A stretch of 5,950 nucleotides of DNA from DASUVJ01 sp036378995 (GTDB lineage: Bacteria > Patescibacteriota > Saccharimonadia > Saccharimonadales > Saccharimonadaceae), in NCBI GenBank assembly GCA_036378995.1, contig DASUVJ010000029.1, positions 1-5,950 on the forward strand, read 5' to 3'. Positions 1-5,432 of this stretch are shown one piece after another. Within the stretch, counting starts at the first letter, position 1, and each line of letters starts with the position of its first letter. Below the pieces are notes generated by a model that saw nothing but the letters and a program-made list of their open reading frames with translations, was not told the DNA's origin and ran no database searches. The translations under genes were made by a program, and so were the position numbers.

Positions 1-247
1 CAGCGGGAATAGACGGCGTAGGGGACGGAGTGAAGACGGTGCAAGGATTGGTCGCCTGTGCGGAATATTGGCGCAGCGCAGTATAGGCTATATTGCTGGC
101 ACGTGCCCTGGCCCTTGCTTCGCCGCCGTCATCAATGATAATCGAGTAAAGCTGATAACCTGTTGCAATAAAGGCGGCGGCAATAAATAAAGTAATCAGC
201 AGTTCAACTGCAGAGAAGCCGGATTCTAACGTACGTTTTATGCTCAT
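1..247 (-). CDS. Type IV prepilin-like protein, 3' end outside the window
   Basis: The reverse strand reads in from an ATG at 247-245 and gives 82 residues before the window edge. It begins MSIKRTLESG, then FSAVELLITLF, which is a class III (type IV prepilin) signal: a short basic leader, Gly10 before the expected PilD-type cleavage site, Phe11 as the first mature residue and Glu15 at mature position +5. A hydrophobic helix (about residues 11-36) follows, then the charged GEARARARASN segment that normally starts the pilin globular domain, and a Pro/Ser/Thr-rich stretch (TPSPTPS) near the edge. Its ATG overlaps the stop of the preceding prepilin gene as ATGA (247-244), so translation is probably coupled. 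The product should be processed at the inner face of the membrane and assembled into, or prime, a type IV pilus or related pseudopilus. Whether it is a major or minor pilin cannot be told from this fragment. Confidence 0.85.
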   Translation of the reverse strand, partial: MSIKRTLESGFSAVELLITLFIAAAFIATGYQLYSIIIDDGGEARARARASNIAYTALRQYSAQATNPCTVFTPSPTPSIPA

Positions 248-759
248 TGGTGTTTACTCGTGATCTTTTGAACGGCCGCGTCGCCTTCTAGCTTGTAATA
301 AAGGGTGTAGCCAAGGCAATCTACCGTTTCGGCCGTACACAGGACGCCGTCACGATCGACAGGCTGGTAAATATACTGGTTGATCGTTGGATTTTGGGCG
401 CTGGTATTTGCTGCGACGCCCAGGCTCATGGAGCTGGTTTCGGCAATGCCCGGTGCACGGAGCGCTTTGGTGTCGATATCGCGTAGTGTGGCTTTTACCT
501 CGGCCTCTGTATCCATAACTGAGGTGCTTGGATAGCGGGCAAGTACGTCTGTTGCTCCGTCGTCGGTGCCGGAGTCGTAAAATACCTCTAGATGGCGGGC
601 AATAATGTTAACGTCCGTTTTGCGTTCTTCGTCACGGGCGGTGGCCTGCGACGAGCGAAGGTTAACGACAGTCAGGCCAAGTAGAATGACCATGATCGTG
701 ATCGTAATTAGAAGCTCGATGAGCGTGAACCCTTCGTGACGTTTCATATTGTATAGCAT
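244..759 (-). CDS. Type IV prepilin with N-terminal methylation motif
   Basis: This gives a protein of 171 aa from the ATG at 759, or 167 aa from the ATG at 747. The leader MLYNMKRHEG is followed by FTLIELLITIT, the textbook prepilin cleavage and N-methylation motif, with Gly10 before the cut, Phe11 as mature +1 and Glu15 as mature +5. A hydrophobic helix spans roughly residues 11-33, and the soluble domain continues with NLRSSQATARDEERKTDV. Two cysteines near the C-terminus (Cys141 and Cys148) could close a D-region-like disulfide loop as in other pilins. The reading frame stays open upstream to 924, but that part is antisense-phase murB sequence without prepilin character. The start is therefore placed next to the leader, where GGGGG at 774-770 is the only SD-like element. 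The gene lies 28 nt after murB and overlaps the next prepilin gene, so the three form a likely operon. Major or minor pilin status is unknown. Confidence 0.9.
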   Translation of the reverse strand: MLYNMKRHEGFTLIELLITITIMVILLGLTVVNLRSSQATARDEERKTDVNIIARHLEVFYDSGTDDGATDVLARYPSTSVMDTEAEVKATLRDIDTKALRAPGIAETSSMSLGVAANTSAQNPTINQYIYQPVDRDGVLCTAETVDCLGYTLYYKLEGDAAVQKITSKHQ

Positions 760-774
760 AAGGGGTTTGCCCCC
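760..774 (-). promoter_or_regulatory. Possible SD-like G-run within a small hairpin before the prepilin start
   Basis: Read on the minus strand, GGGGG CAAA CCCC TT lies directly before the ATG at 759. The G-run could pair weakly with the anti-SD sequence at a 10-nt spacing, but it can also pair with the CCCC, giving a 4-bp stem with a CAAA loop. It could be a weak translational control point between murB and the pilins, or chance. An alternative reading is a TATGCT -10-like box (760-755) seven nt before the second ATG at 747. Confidence 0.25.
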
Positions 775-787
775 GGCTGACAAGGCC

Positions 788-1807
788 TTAGATTTCGAGT
801 GGTTCTTGTTCGATAGCGATCCGGAACTTATCGCGCACGGCGCCCATGATTTCTTCGCGGGCGGCAGCAAGATCGGCGTAGCTTGTGGCCGATTCGTTAA
901 TAAGAACGAGCGCGTTTTTGTCATGTACCCGCATACCGTGTAGGGTCTGACCCTTAAGGCCTGTCTGTTCGATCAGCCAACCTGTCGGAACTTTAAAGCG
1001 GCCGTCTGGCATGTCGTAAGTTGGAATATCCGGATAATCTTTTTTAAGGTCGGCAAGCTGCCAATCTTCGACAATAGCGTTTTTGAAGAAGGATCCGGTG
1101 TTTGGGAGCAGTTTTGGGTCTGGCAGTTTGTCTGTTCGAATGGCAGTAACAGCGTCGCGTACGATTTGCGGCGTAAACATCGTAATATTATTGGCGTCAA
1201 AGTAATCCTGAACGGCTTTATAAAACGGCGGCTGAGGAGGGGTTTTGTAAAGCTCTAACGTAACCGCTGTAATAACATAGCGGCCAGCGGCTTCTCCTCT
1301 AAAAATACTGTGCCGGTACGAAAAACCGCAGTCGGCGTTTTGCAGTACTACCATGCGGTCCGTTTCGATGTCGTATGTCTCTACCGAAACAAGGGTCTCG
1401 GCAATTTCTTGTCCGTAGGCGCCCACGTTTTGTACAGGGGCGGCACCAGCTGTTCCGGGGATAGCGGACATAGCTTCGATGCCCGAGAGGTTCATCTCGA
1501 CGGTTCGCCGGACGACCTCGTCCCAGTTTTCGCCGGCACCGATTTTAATGGTAGCGCGTCCGTTTTGTTCGCTCTCGACGTTAAATCCCATAATGCGGTT
1601 ACGAATGACGATACCGTCAAAACCTTCGTCATGCACGATGACATTGCTGCCGCCACCTAAGATAAAAATAGGGAGTTGCTGCGAACGGGCGTTTCGGCAA
1701 ACGGCGGCTACTTCATCAACGTTATGAACGTCGGTCATGAAGCGGGCTTTACCACCAAGCTGCATGGTCGTGTAATTTTTTAGCGGAATGTTAGTGTGAA
1801 TGTCCAT
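788..1807 (-). CDS. murB: UDP-N-acetylenolpyruvoylglucosamine reductase (MurB, type I)
   Basis: MurB is the cytoplasmic FAD- and NADPH-dependent enzyme that reduces UDP-GlcNAc-enolpyruvate to UDP-MurNAc, the second committed step of peptidoglycan synthesis. The protein is 339 aa, close to the E. coli enzyme (about 342 aa), and aligns by eye along its whole length. Matching blocks are the N-terminal NTMQLGG-like entry (TTMQLGGKA), the FAD-binding ILGGGSNVIV (residues 49-58), GAGENWDEVV (90-99), IPGTAGAAPVQNVGAYGQEI (116-135), SYRHSIFR (163-170), TDKLPDPK (225-232), and NTGSFFKN (236-243) with the proton-donating serine at about Ser239. The C-terminal ALVLINE is followed by Glu333 in EQEP, matching the catalytic glutamate of E. 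coli LEPE. Arg165 corresponds to the conserved active-site arginine. The YRxS loop and internal segment are those of type I MurB. It is the first gene of the leftward unit with the two prepilins. No SD precedes the ATG, but a TATAAT box lies 8 nt upstream. Confidence 0.97.
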   Translation of the reverse strand: MDIHTNIPLKNYTTMQLGGKARFMTDVHNVDEVAAVCRNARSQQLPIFILGGGSNVIVHDEGFDGIVIRNRIMGFNVESEQNGRATIKIGAGENWDEVVRRTVEMNLSGIEAMSAIPGTAGAAPVQNVGAYGQEIAETLVSVETYDIETDRMVVLQNADCGFSYRHSIFRGEAAGRYVITAVTLELYKTPPQPPFYKAVQDYFDANNITMFTPQIVRDAVTAIRTDKLPDPKLLPNTGSFFKNAIVEDWQLADLKKDYPDIPTYDMPDGRFKVPTGWLIEQTGLKGQTLHGMRVHDKNALVLINESATSYADLAAAREEIMGAVRDKFRIAIEQEPLEI

Positions 1808-1815
1808 TTGAGTTT

Positions 1816-1821
1816 ATTATA
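1816..1821 (-). promoter_or_regulatory. murB -10 box, predicting a leaderless or near-leaderless mRNA
   Basis: The minus strand carries a perfect TATAAT, then AAACTCAA (8 nt), then the murB ATG. Transcription normally starts 6-8 nt after a -10 box, which would put the transcript start at or one to two bases before the start codon. This agrees with the absence of an SD. No convincing -35 hexamer is seen at 16-18 nt spacing. Confidence 0.55.
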
Positions 1822-1856
1822 ATCCACCATGCCAAAATACGCGCCACCTGCGATAC

Positions 1857-1885
1857 TTGAATTTATTAGGGATTTATGTTAAAAT
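1857..1885 (+). promoter_or_regulatory. Sigma-70-type promoter with extended -10 for the GC-rich gene
   Basis: TTGAAT (1857-1862) and TAAAAT (1880-1885) are separated by exactly 17 nt, and TGT just before the -10 makes it an extended -10 element (TGTTAAAAT). Transcription should start near 1892, giving a leader of about 33 nt. The promoter is AT-rich like the surrounding chromosome, whereas the transcribed gene is GC-rich. It sits back to back with the murB promoter. Confidence 0.75.
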
Positions 1886-1911
1886 ATAGATAAGTCCATC
1901 AGTCCTCTCTC

Positions 1912-1916
1912 GGGAG
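1912..1916 (+). promoter_or_regulatory. Ribosome binding site supporting a GTG start
   Basis: GGGAG ends 8 nt before GTG at 1925, a normal SD spacing. This favours the GTG over the in-frame ATG at 1952, which has no purine-rich sequence in front of it. Confidence 0.6.
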
Positions 1917-1924
1917 TAGATTCA

Positions 1925-3028
1925 GTGGAAGCTCCTTCACGCACGACATACATGGTCGGCCCCATCGGCAGCGACCCGAGCAGTAGCTTGCTGTACGGTG
2001 ACAAGCCGGTGCACGCGACCACCCTTCGACAGCGCGCCGACGTCCTCGACAAGACGGGGATCTCCCGGATCGCCGAGCACTACCGTCGTCGCGCAAACGA
2101 AGAAACGGCCAGGCGCAAGTACAACCTCTTCACCAAGGAGGAGCGCGAGCTCTGGTACGCCCACCTGCCCTACGACACCAAGTCCGAGTTCGCCAGCGAG
2201 ATCACCGATGGTGCTCTCCTGCGCCTGAGGGAAGCCATCAGGCACGACTGCTTCGATGGCTTCATCGTCCGACAGCGCTTCGCTACCGGCGAGGTCATGA
2301 TCATCGGCTACGTCGAGACTGACCGGGAGGTCCTGTACTTCCCGGTGACGTTCTGGGCTCCGAGTGAGATCGCTCCGGTGACCGCAGAAAACCTGTACGC
2401 CGCCCTGCAAGAAAAGTGCGACCACGAGGCCCGTCAGAAGGCGGACCGCGAGAAGCGCGAAGCGGCAGAGACCCAAGCCGCTCAGATCGAGCGGAGCAAG
2501 GCAAGGGGTCGGTCGCGCCTCGCATGGGCGCTCACCGGGCCGGTTCTGGTGGCTCTCGCCATCGGGTTCCTCTGGGTGCTCGGCTGGTGGGGGGCGCTTC
2601 CTGTAGTGATCATGGGGGCGGCGGCAGTGTGGATCTGGGACGGCGTCCGTACGCCGCTCAACCTCTACGACGTCCGCCACTTCCTCGTGAAGCCGCTCGT
2701 GGTCCTCTGTGCAGTCTCAGTGATCGTGCTGGGGCTCGCCTACGCGCAGTTCGGTACCACCTCTCGGGTGATCACCATCTGCGGGCCGGGCCAGAGCCTC
2801 GACGTCCAGATCTACAAGGCGCTGGACGGCACGGAGTACGAGTTCACCCAGAAGGCGAGCGACCAGTTCTACGCCGGTGACCGGCTCAACGAGTACGGCT
2901 ACGGCCGGGTGACGGCCGAGGTGGAGCGACACCTCCTCTTCGGCCGTCCGGTCGTCACGTCGCTCAAGCACACGCCGGACAACAACTCCCAGGAGGTTCA
3001 GGCGCTCTGCAAGGCGCCGATCGTGTAA
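1925..3028 (+). CDS. Unrecognised GC-rich membrane protein with coiled-coil-like linker, three helices and C-terminal ectodomain
   Basis: I do not recognise the family. The 367-aa product starts at GTG and has four visible parts. Residues 1-156 are a soluble, charged, mixed domain containing ELWYAHLPYDTKSEF and a beta-like stretch around 113-145. Residues about 157-197 are rich in Glu, Lys, Arg, Ala and Gln and look like a helical or coiled-coil linker. Three hydrophobic segments follow at about 198-219, 221-238 and 256-275. A C-terminal domain of about 90 residues (277-367) contains Cys286 and Cys362. The Arg/Lys-rich stretch before the first helix puts the N-terminus in the cytoplasm by the positive-inside rule. 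With three crossings the C-terminal domain is then outside, where the two cysteines could form a disulfide. Codon use is overwhelmingly G/C-ending, unlike every neighbour, and the gene carries its own promoter and terminator, so it is a single-gene unit probably acquired by transfer. The open frames on the other strand and in other phases are by-products of the high GC. Coding status is well supported; function is unknown. Confidence 0.85.
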   Translation: MEAPSRTTYMVGPIGSDPSSSLLYGDKPVHATTLRQRADVLDKTGISRIAEHYRRRANEETARRKYNLFTKEERELWYAHLPYDTKSEFASEITDGALLRLREAIRHDCFDGFIVRQRFATGEVMIIGYVETDREVLYFPVTFWAPSEIAPVTAENLYAALQEKCDHEARQKADREKREAAETQAAQIERSKARGRSRLAWALTGPVLVALAIGFLWVLGWWGALPVVIMGAAAVWIWDGVRTPLNLYDVRHFLVKPLVVLCAVSVIVLGLAYAQFGTTSRVITICGPGQSLDVQIYKALDGTEYEFTQKASDQFYAGDRLNEYGYGRVTAEVERHLLFGRPVVTSLKHTPDNNSQEVQALCKAPIV

Positions 3029-3047
3029 GTCGACAAGCAAGAAGGAG

Positions 3048-3115
3048 AGCCCCCTGCGCGGCCGGCGGTGAGTGAGACGATCCTGTCTCCTCCCGCCGGT
3101 CCGCCGGGGACTTTT
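3048..3115 (+). terminator. Long GC-rich intrinsic terminator
   Basis: The inner hairpin is GAGAC (3074-3078), loop GATCCT, GTCTC (3085-3089). The stem extends outward through GAG/CTC and GCCGGCGG/CCGCCGGT with single bulged T residues at 3073 and 3069, then on to CCCC (3051-3054) paired with GGGG (3106-3109). In all there are about two dozen base pairs with a few bulges and mismatches. ACTTTT follows. It begins 19 nt after the stop codon of the GC-rich gene and shares its composition, so the two probably arrived together. Confidence 0.8.
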
Positions 3116-3154
3116 CGTATAAAGATAATCTGCGGTGGTTCTTTGCAGAATAGG

Positions 3155-3163
3155 TGGTATAAT
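3155..3163 (+). promoter_or_regulatory. Extended -10 promoter for tRNA-Arg and probably the downstream operon
   Basis: TGGTATAAT is a perfect extended -10 (TGn plus TATAAT). The position 17 nt upstream holds GTGGTT, a poor -35, so the TG motif probably compensates. Predicted initiation near 3170 leaves about 11 nt before the mature 5' end of the tRNA. Confidence 0.7.
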
Positions 3164-3180
3164 AAACCAGAGTTATTTAT

Positions 3181-3257
3181 GCACCCGTAGCTCAGCGGAT
3201 TAGAGCACTGGTCTTCGGAACCAGGTGTCGCAAGTTCGAATCTTGCCGGGTGTACCA
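3181..3257 (+). tRNA. tRNA-Arg (anticodon UCG)
   Basis: The complete cloverleaf is 77 nt including encoded CCA. Acceptor GCACCCG pairs with CGGGTGT (first pair G-U), discriminator A73, then CCA at 3255-3257. The D stem is GCTC/GAGC with GG in the loop and A at position 20, an arginine identity feature. The anticodon stem CTGGT/ACCAG carries the loop CTTCGGA, so the anticodon is TCG, read as UCG, decoding CGA and possibly other CGN codons. The T stem is GCAAG/CTTGC with loop TTCGAAT. It resembles E. coli tRNA-Arg(CCG). A coding sequence begins only 17 nt downstream with no terminator between. Confidence 0.95.
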
Positions 3258-3274
3258 TGAGTTAATAATTATAT

Positions 3275-4810
3275 ATGAGTAGTATCCTTAACCCCCTCGG
3301 ACGTCAATTCGCCGCAGCGCTCGACGCCGCAGTTACGCGGTCAAAGCTCGCAGACGCGGCCTTAGAAACCAGCGAAAAAGTTCATGTCTCCGGGGCGGGC
3401 GGGACACTGACATTTGCCTACGAGCAGCTGCGAAACGCAGCTGAATACACTGAAGAGCACCTGTTATTGCAACGTGCCGTTCACCGTTTTTACAAACGAG
3501 TCTTTTTATCACGCGATAAAGCGCGAATCGCTAACGTCGGTGACGAACTTATTATTGAGCTGACGCTTGCCGGCTACCTAGAAAACGACACTGTCGCAAC
3601 CGCTACGGTAAAGCGCATCAACGAGCTCGCGAGCGAATACTTTACTGCTCACGAAACCTTTAGCAAAGACGCTTGGGCGCTGGATGTCTTAGCGGTAGAA
3701 ATCGAAAAATTGCTTTCAAGTGATGTCCGCCGCGATGTCTTTACGCAGTTTTCTTACGATTACTTTTTGCAGGTCATCGACCAGGAGCGTCTTTTTGGCC
3801 AGGCACGCCAGGAGTATGAGCTCGGATTATTTGTCGCTGTTCACCGCGCTCTTCTAAAATCCGACCCAGCAACGATTCGTGCCGCGCTGCTTCATCGGTA
3901 CCAGCAAACGCCGTCAACGCCGGCTTACGCCCAGACTAACGAAATGATCGATGGAATCCTCGATTCTTCAACGACCGATAAAGTTTACCGTATCGTTAAC
4001 CGCCAGGGCGCTCCGCTGCGTATTTTGTGGCGCCTTATCGACGAAAATGAAGATCTTAGCCAGCTTCTTGGTTCGCGCGAGCAGTTTTTAGTTGCCTACG
4101 AGAAGCAGATCGTCAACGAGTATTCCCGTATCGATAAAAGGATTAACAAGGGAATCATCAAGAGTGTTATCTTCCTGATCATCACCAAATTCTTGATCGG
4201 CGTATCGATCGAAGTTCCGTACGATTATTGGGCTCACGGGGCTATTTTATGGCTGCCGCTTGCCGTTAACCTCTTATTCCCACCGGTATACATGGTACTG
4301 CTGCGCTTTACGCTTAGCTTGCCTGGTGCGGCGAACACCCGTGCACTGACCGACACGATCGACAATCTGCTTTACGGCGAAAACCAGGCGGTGACATTCT
4401 CGTACCGCTCAAGTCGTGGTTTTGGCTTGGCGTTCAATGTTGTCTACGGTGCGCTGTTTATTGCCATCTTCGGTGGTGCGGCGTTCGGCCTGATCAATAT
4501 TGGATTCTCGTTCCTGCACCTGCTTATCTTCTTCGTGTTCCTCTCGACGGCGAGCTTCCTTGGCTTCCGTTTGTCACGACAAATCCGCGAACTTGAAGTT
4601 GTAGAGGGCCAGCAGGACGGTGTTACTATGGTGCGCGATTTCCTCTATATCCCGTTCGTTGTCGTTGGCCGCTGGATGAGCGAAAAATACTCTAAGGTAA
4701 ATATTGTTGCTATGGTCCTGGACATGCTGATCGAACTGCCACTTAAAACGGTACTTCATTTGATCCGTCAGTGGGGCAAGTTCATCACAAGCAAACAAGA
4801 CGAACTGTAA
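3275..4810 (+). CDS. Unrecognised multi-pass membrane protein with large helical N-terminal domain
   Basis: This 511-aa product is not a family I can name. Residues 1-290 form a long, soluble, mostly helical charged region. Typical segments are FAYEQLRNAAEYTEEHLLLQRAVHRFYKRVF (about 47-77) and a repeated pattern of aromatic and acidic residues up to KRINKG at 288-293. Hydrophobic segments follow at about 294-312, 322-345, 385-408 and 411-431, with a weaker one at 475-497. The fourth is followed by basic FRLSRQIREL. A near-membrane amphipathic stretch lies at 456-475. The C-terminus is charged and short. The ATG lies 17 nt after the tRNA-Arg CCA; the region between is AT-rich and has no SD, so initiation may depend on a leaderless or processed transcript. 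The next gene starts 17 nt after the stop, suggesting a two-gene membrane operon. Codon use matches murB and the pilins. Coding status is clear; function is unknown. Confidence 0.88.
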   Translation: MSSILNPLGRQFAAALDAAVTRSKLADAALETSEKVHVSGAGGTLTFAYEQLRNAAEYTEEHLLLQRAVHRFYKRVFLSRDKARIANVGDELIIELTLAGYLENDTVATATVKRINELASEYFTAHETFSKDAWALDVLAVEIEKLLSSDVRRDVFTQFSYDYFLQVIDQERLFGQARQEYELGLFVAVHRALLKSDPATIRAALLHRYQQTPSTPAYAQTNEMIDGILDSSTTDKVYRIVNRQGAPLRILWRLIDENEDLSQLLGSREQFLVAYEKQIVNEYSRIDKRINKGIIKSVIFLIITKFLIGVSIEVPYDYWAHGAILWLPLAVNLLFPPVYMVLLRFTLSLPGAANTRALTDTIDNLLYGENQAVTFSYRSSRGFGLAFNVVYGALFIAIFGGAAFGLINIGFSFLHLLIFFVFLSTASFLGFRLSRQIRELEVVEGQQDGVTMVRDFLYIPFVVVGRWMSEKYSKVNIVAMVLDMLIELPLKTVLHLIRQWGKFITSKQDEL

Positions 4811-4827
4811 TAAATAAGGGGTGGGAA

Positions 4828-5280
4828 ATGGCAAAAAAGCTGCGTAATTTATTTAAGACAGACTTGCCGTTTTACATTATTTTTATCCTTGCCGCATTGG
4901 CCGTCCCGCGTGTCATCATCCATGACCTTCACCTGGCGGATTTAAACTCGGCACCATATAAAGCCCTGGCAACAGTGCCGTATCTTATCTGGTTTGTTGT
5001 CGCGGTTGCTCGCAAATCAAGTACGCCGCTAAAGGACTTTCTTGTGGTTGGTGGAGTATTCGGCGGTTTGCTTGCACTGACGCACCAGTTACTGTGGGAT
5101 TCGGCGATCAAAACGGCTAATATCGATATGTCGATAACGCTCGATCCATCGGTCGAACAAATTATTCTTCGCACCGCAGCCGTTATGAGCAGTGTGCTCA
5201 CGGGTCTGATTATTGGTGGATTCTTCGGCTGTATTGCGTGGGTAGCAAATGCGATCCGGCGGAAGCTAAAGCGCCAATAA
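4828..5280 (+). CDS. Unrecognised small four-helix membrane protein
   Basis: The 150-aa product starts at the ATG at 4828, chosen because AAGGGGTGGGAA immediately precedes it and the N-terminus MAKKLRNLFKTDLP is a typical basic cytoplasmic end. An in-frame ATG at 4771 would overlap the preceding gene and has no such site. Hydrophobic helices lie at about 14-31, 46-61, 70-90 and 117-140, giving both ends in the cytoplasm. A hydrophilic external loop (about 91-113, AIKTANIDMSITLDPSVEQ) separates helices 3 and 4. The C-terminus is strongly basic (NAIRRKLKRQ). It lies 17 nt after the 511-aa membrane protein and is probably co-transcribed and possibly a partner of it. No family was recognised. It ends just before the tRNA-Lys promoter, with no strong terminator of its own. 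Confidence 0.82.
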   Translation: MAKKLRNLFKTDLPFYIIFILAALAVPRVIIHDLHLADLNSAPYKALATVPYLIWFVVAVARKSSTPLKDFLVVGGVFGGLLALTHQLLWDSAIKTANIDMSITLDPSVEQIILRTAAVMSSVLTGLIIGGFFGCIAWVANAIRRKLKRQ

Positions 5281-5285
5281 CGGCG

Positions 5286-5298
5286 GTAAACTGTTTAC
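5286..5298. promoter_or_regulatory. Perfect palindrome overlapping the tRNA-Lys -35 box
   Basis: GTAAAC T GTTTAC is an inverted repeat with two 6-nt arms around one base, lying six nt after the stop codon of the preceding gene. Its right arm covers five of the six bases of the -35 hexamer (5294-5299). This placement suits a repressor operator, but the RNA would be a poor hairpin because of the 1-nt centre. No regulator gene is visible in the window, and chance is possible. Confidence 0.3.
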
Positions 5299-5322
5299 AA
5301 AAAGCCTCTTTTTTGCTATAGT
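5294..5322 (+). promoter_or_regulatory. Promoter for tRNA-Lys
   Basis: TTTACA (5294-5299), a 17-nt spacer and TATAGT (5317-5322) preceded by TGC form a consensus-like sigma-70 promoter with an extended -10. Initiation near 5329 would leave about 10 nt of 5' leader before the mature tRNA, very similar to the tRNA-Arg arrangement. Confidence 0.8.
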
Positions 5323-5338
5323 CTTAGGAGTTCGACAC

Positions 5339-5415
5339 GGGCCAGTAGCTCAGCTGGTTAGAGCACCTGCCTCTTAAGCAGGGTGTCGTGGGTTCAAGCC
5401 CCACCTGGCCCTCCA
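5339..5415 (+). tRNA. tRNA-Lys (anticodon CUU) with U73
   Basis: The complete cloverleaf is 77 nt with encoded CCA at 5413-5415. Acceptor GGGCCAG pairs perfectly with CTGGCCC. The D stem is GCTC/GAGC with loop AGCTGGTTA. Anticodon stem CCTGC/GCAGG carries loop CTCTTAA, so the anticodon is CTT (CUU), decoding AAG. The T stem is GTGGG/CCCAC with loop TTCAAGC. The discriminator is T (U73) at 5412, whereas most bacterial tRNA-Lys carry A73. The gene has its own promoter and a terminator beginning 17 nt after the CCA. Confidence 0.93.
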
Positions 5416-5432
5416 TGAAATTATTCGCAATT

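Larger units (their letters stand above)
1895..3115. other. GC-rich island holding one gene and its terminator
   Basis: Base composition shifts abruptly after the AT-rich promoter (about 1895) and returns to background after the TTTT at 3112-3115. By hand count, 83 of the first 100 codons of the enclosed gene end in G or C, against 34 of the first 60 in the 511-aa gene at 3275 and 14 of the first 30 in the gene at 5470. No integrase, transposase or clear terminal repeat is visible at the edges. The tRNA-Arg gene begins about 65 nt downstream, but the island lies on its 5' side, not at the usual 3' integration site. This is best read as a horizontally acquired segment. The exact boundaries are estimates. 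Confidence 0.7.

Noticed and set aside
760..924. N-terminal extension of the prepilin frame up to an ATG at 924
   Set aside because: It overlaps murB, has no relation to prepilin leaders and would bury the class III signal 65 residues inside the protein.
1937..2680. Long open frame on the minus strand opposite the GC-rich gene (247 codons), and similar plus-strand frames at 1998-2228 and 2416-2880
   Set aside because: High GC removes stop codons in all frames. These translations are low-complexity, Arg/Pro/Gly-rich and have no start signals or recognisable motifs, while the 1925-3028 frame has promoter, SD, sensible domains and terminator.
1884..3129. Possible direct repeat (TATA-GATAA and TATAAAGATAA) at the two edges of the GC-rich segment
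   Set aside because: The match is short, gapped and AT-rich, and is expected by chance. It is not usable as an attachment site or target-site duplication.
2998..3258. Minus-strand open frame running over the terminator and tRNA-Arg; a similar one at 5324-5515 over tRNA-Lys
   Set aside because: Both are antisense to a complete tRNA and contain the typical spurious peptides translated from tRNA genes.
5298..5315. CAAAAAG CCT CTTTTTTG as a terminator for the membrane operon
   Set aside because: The stem is almost all A-T with a 3-nt loop and lies inside the spacer of the tRNA-Lys promoter. It would be weak at best.
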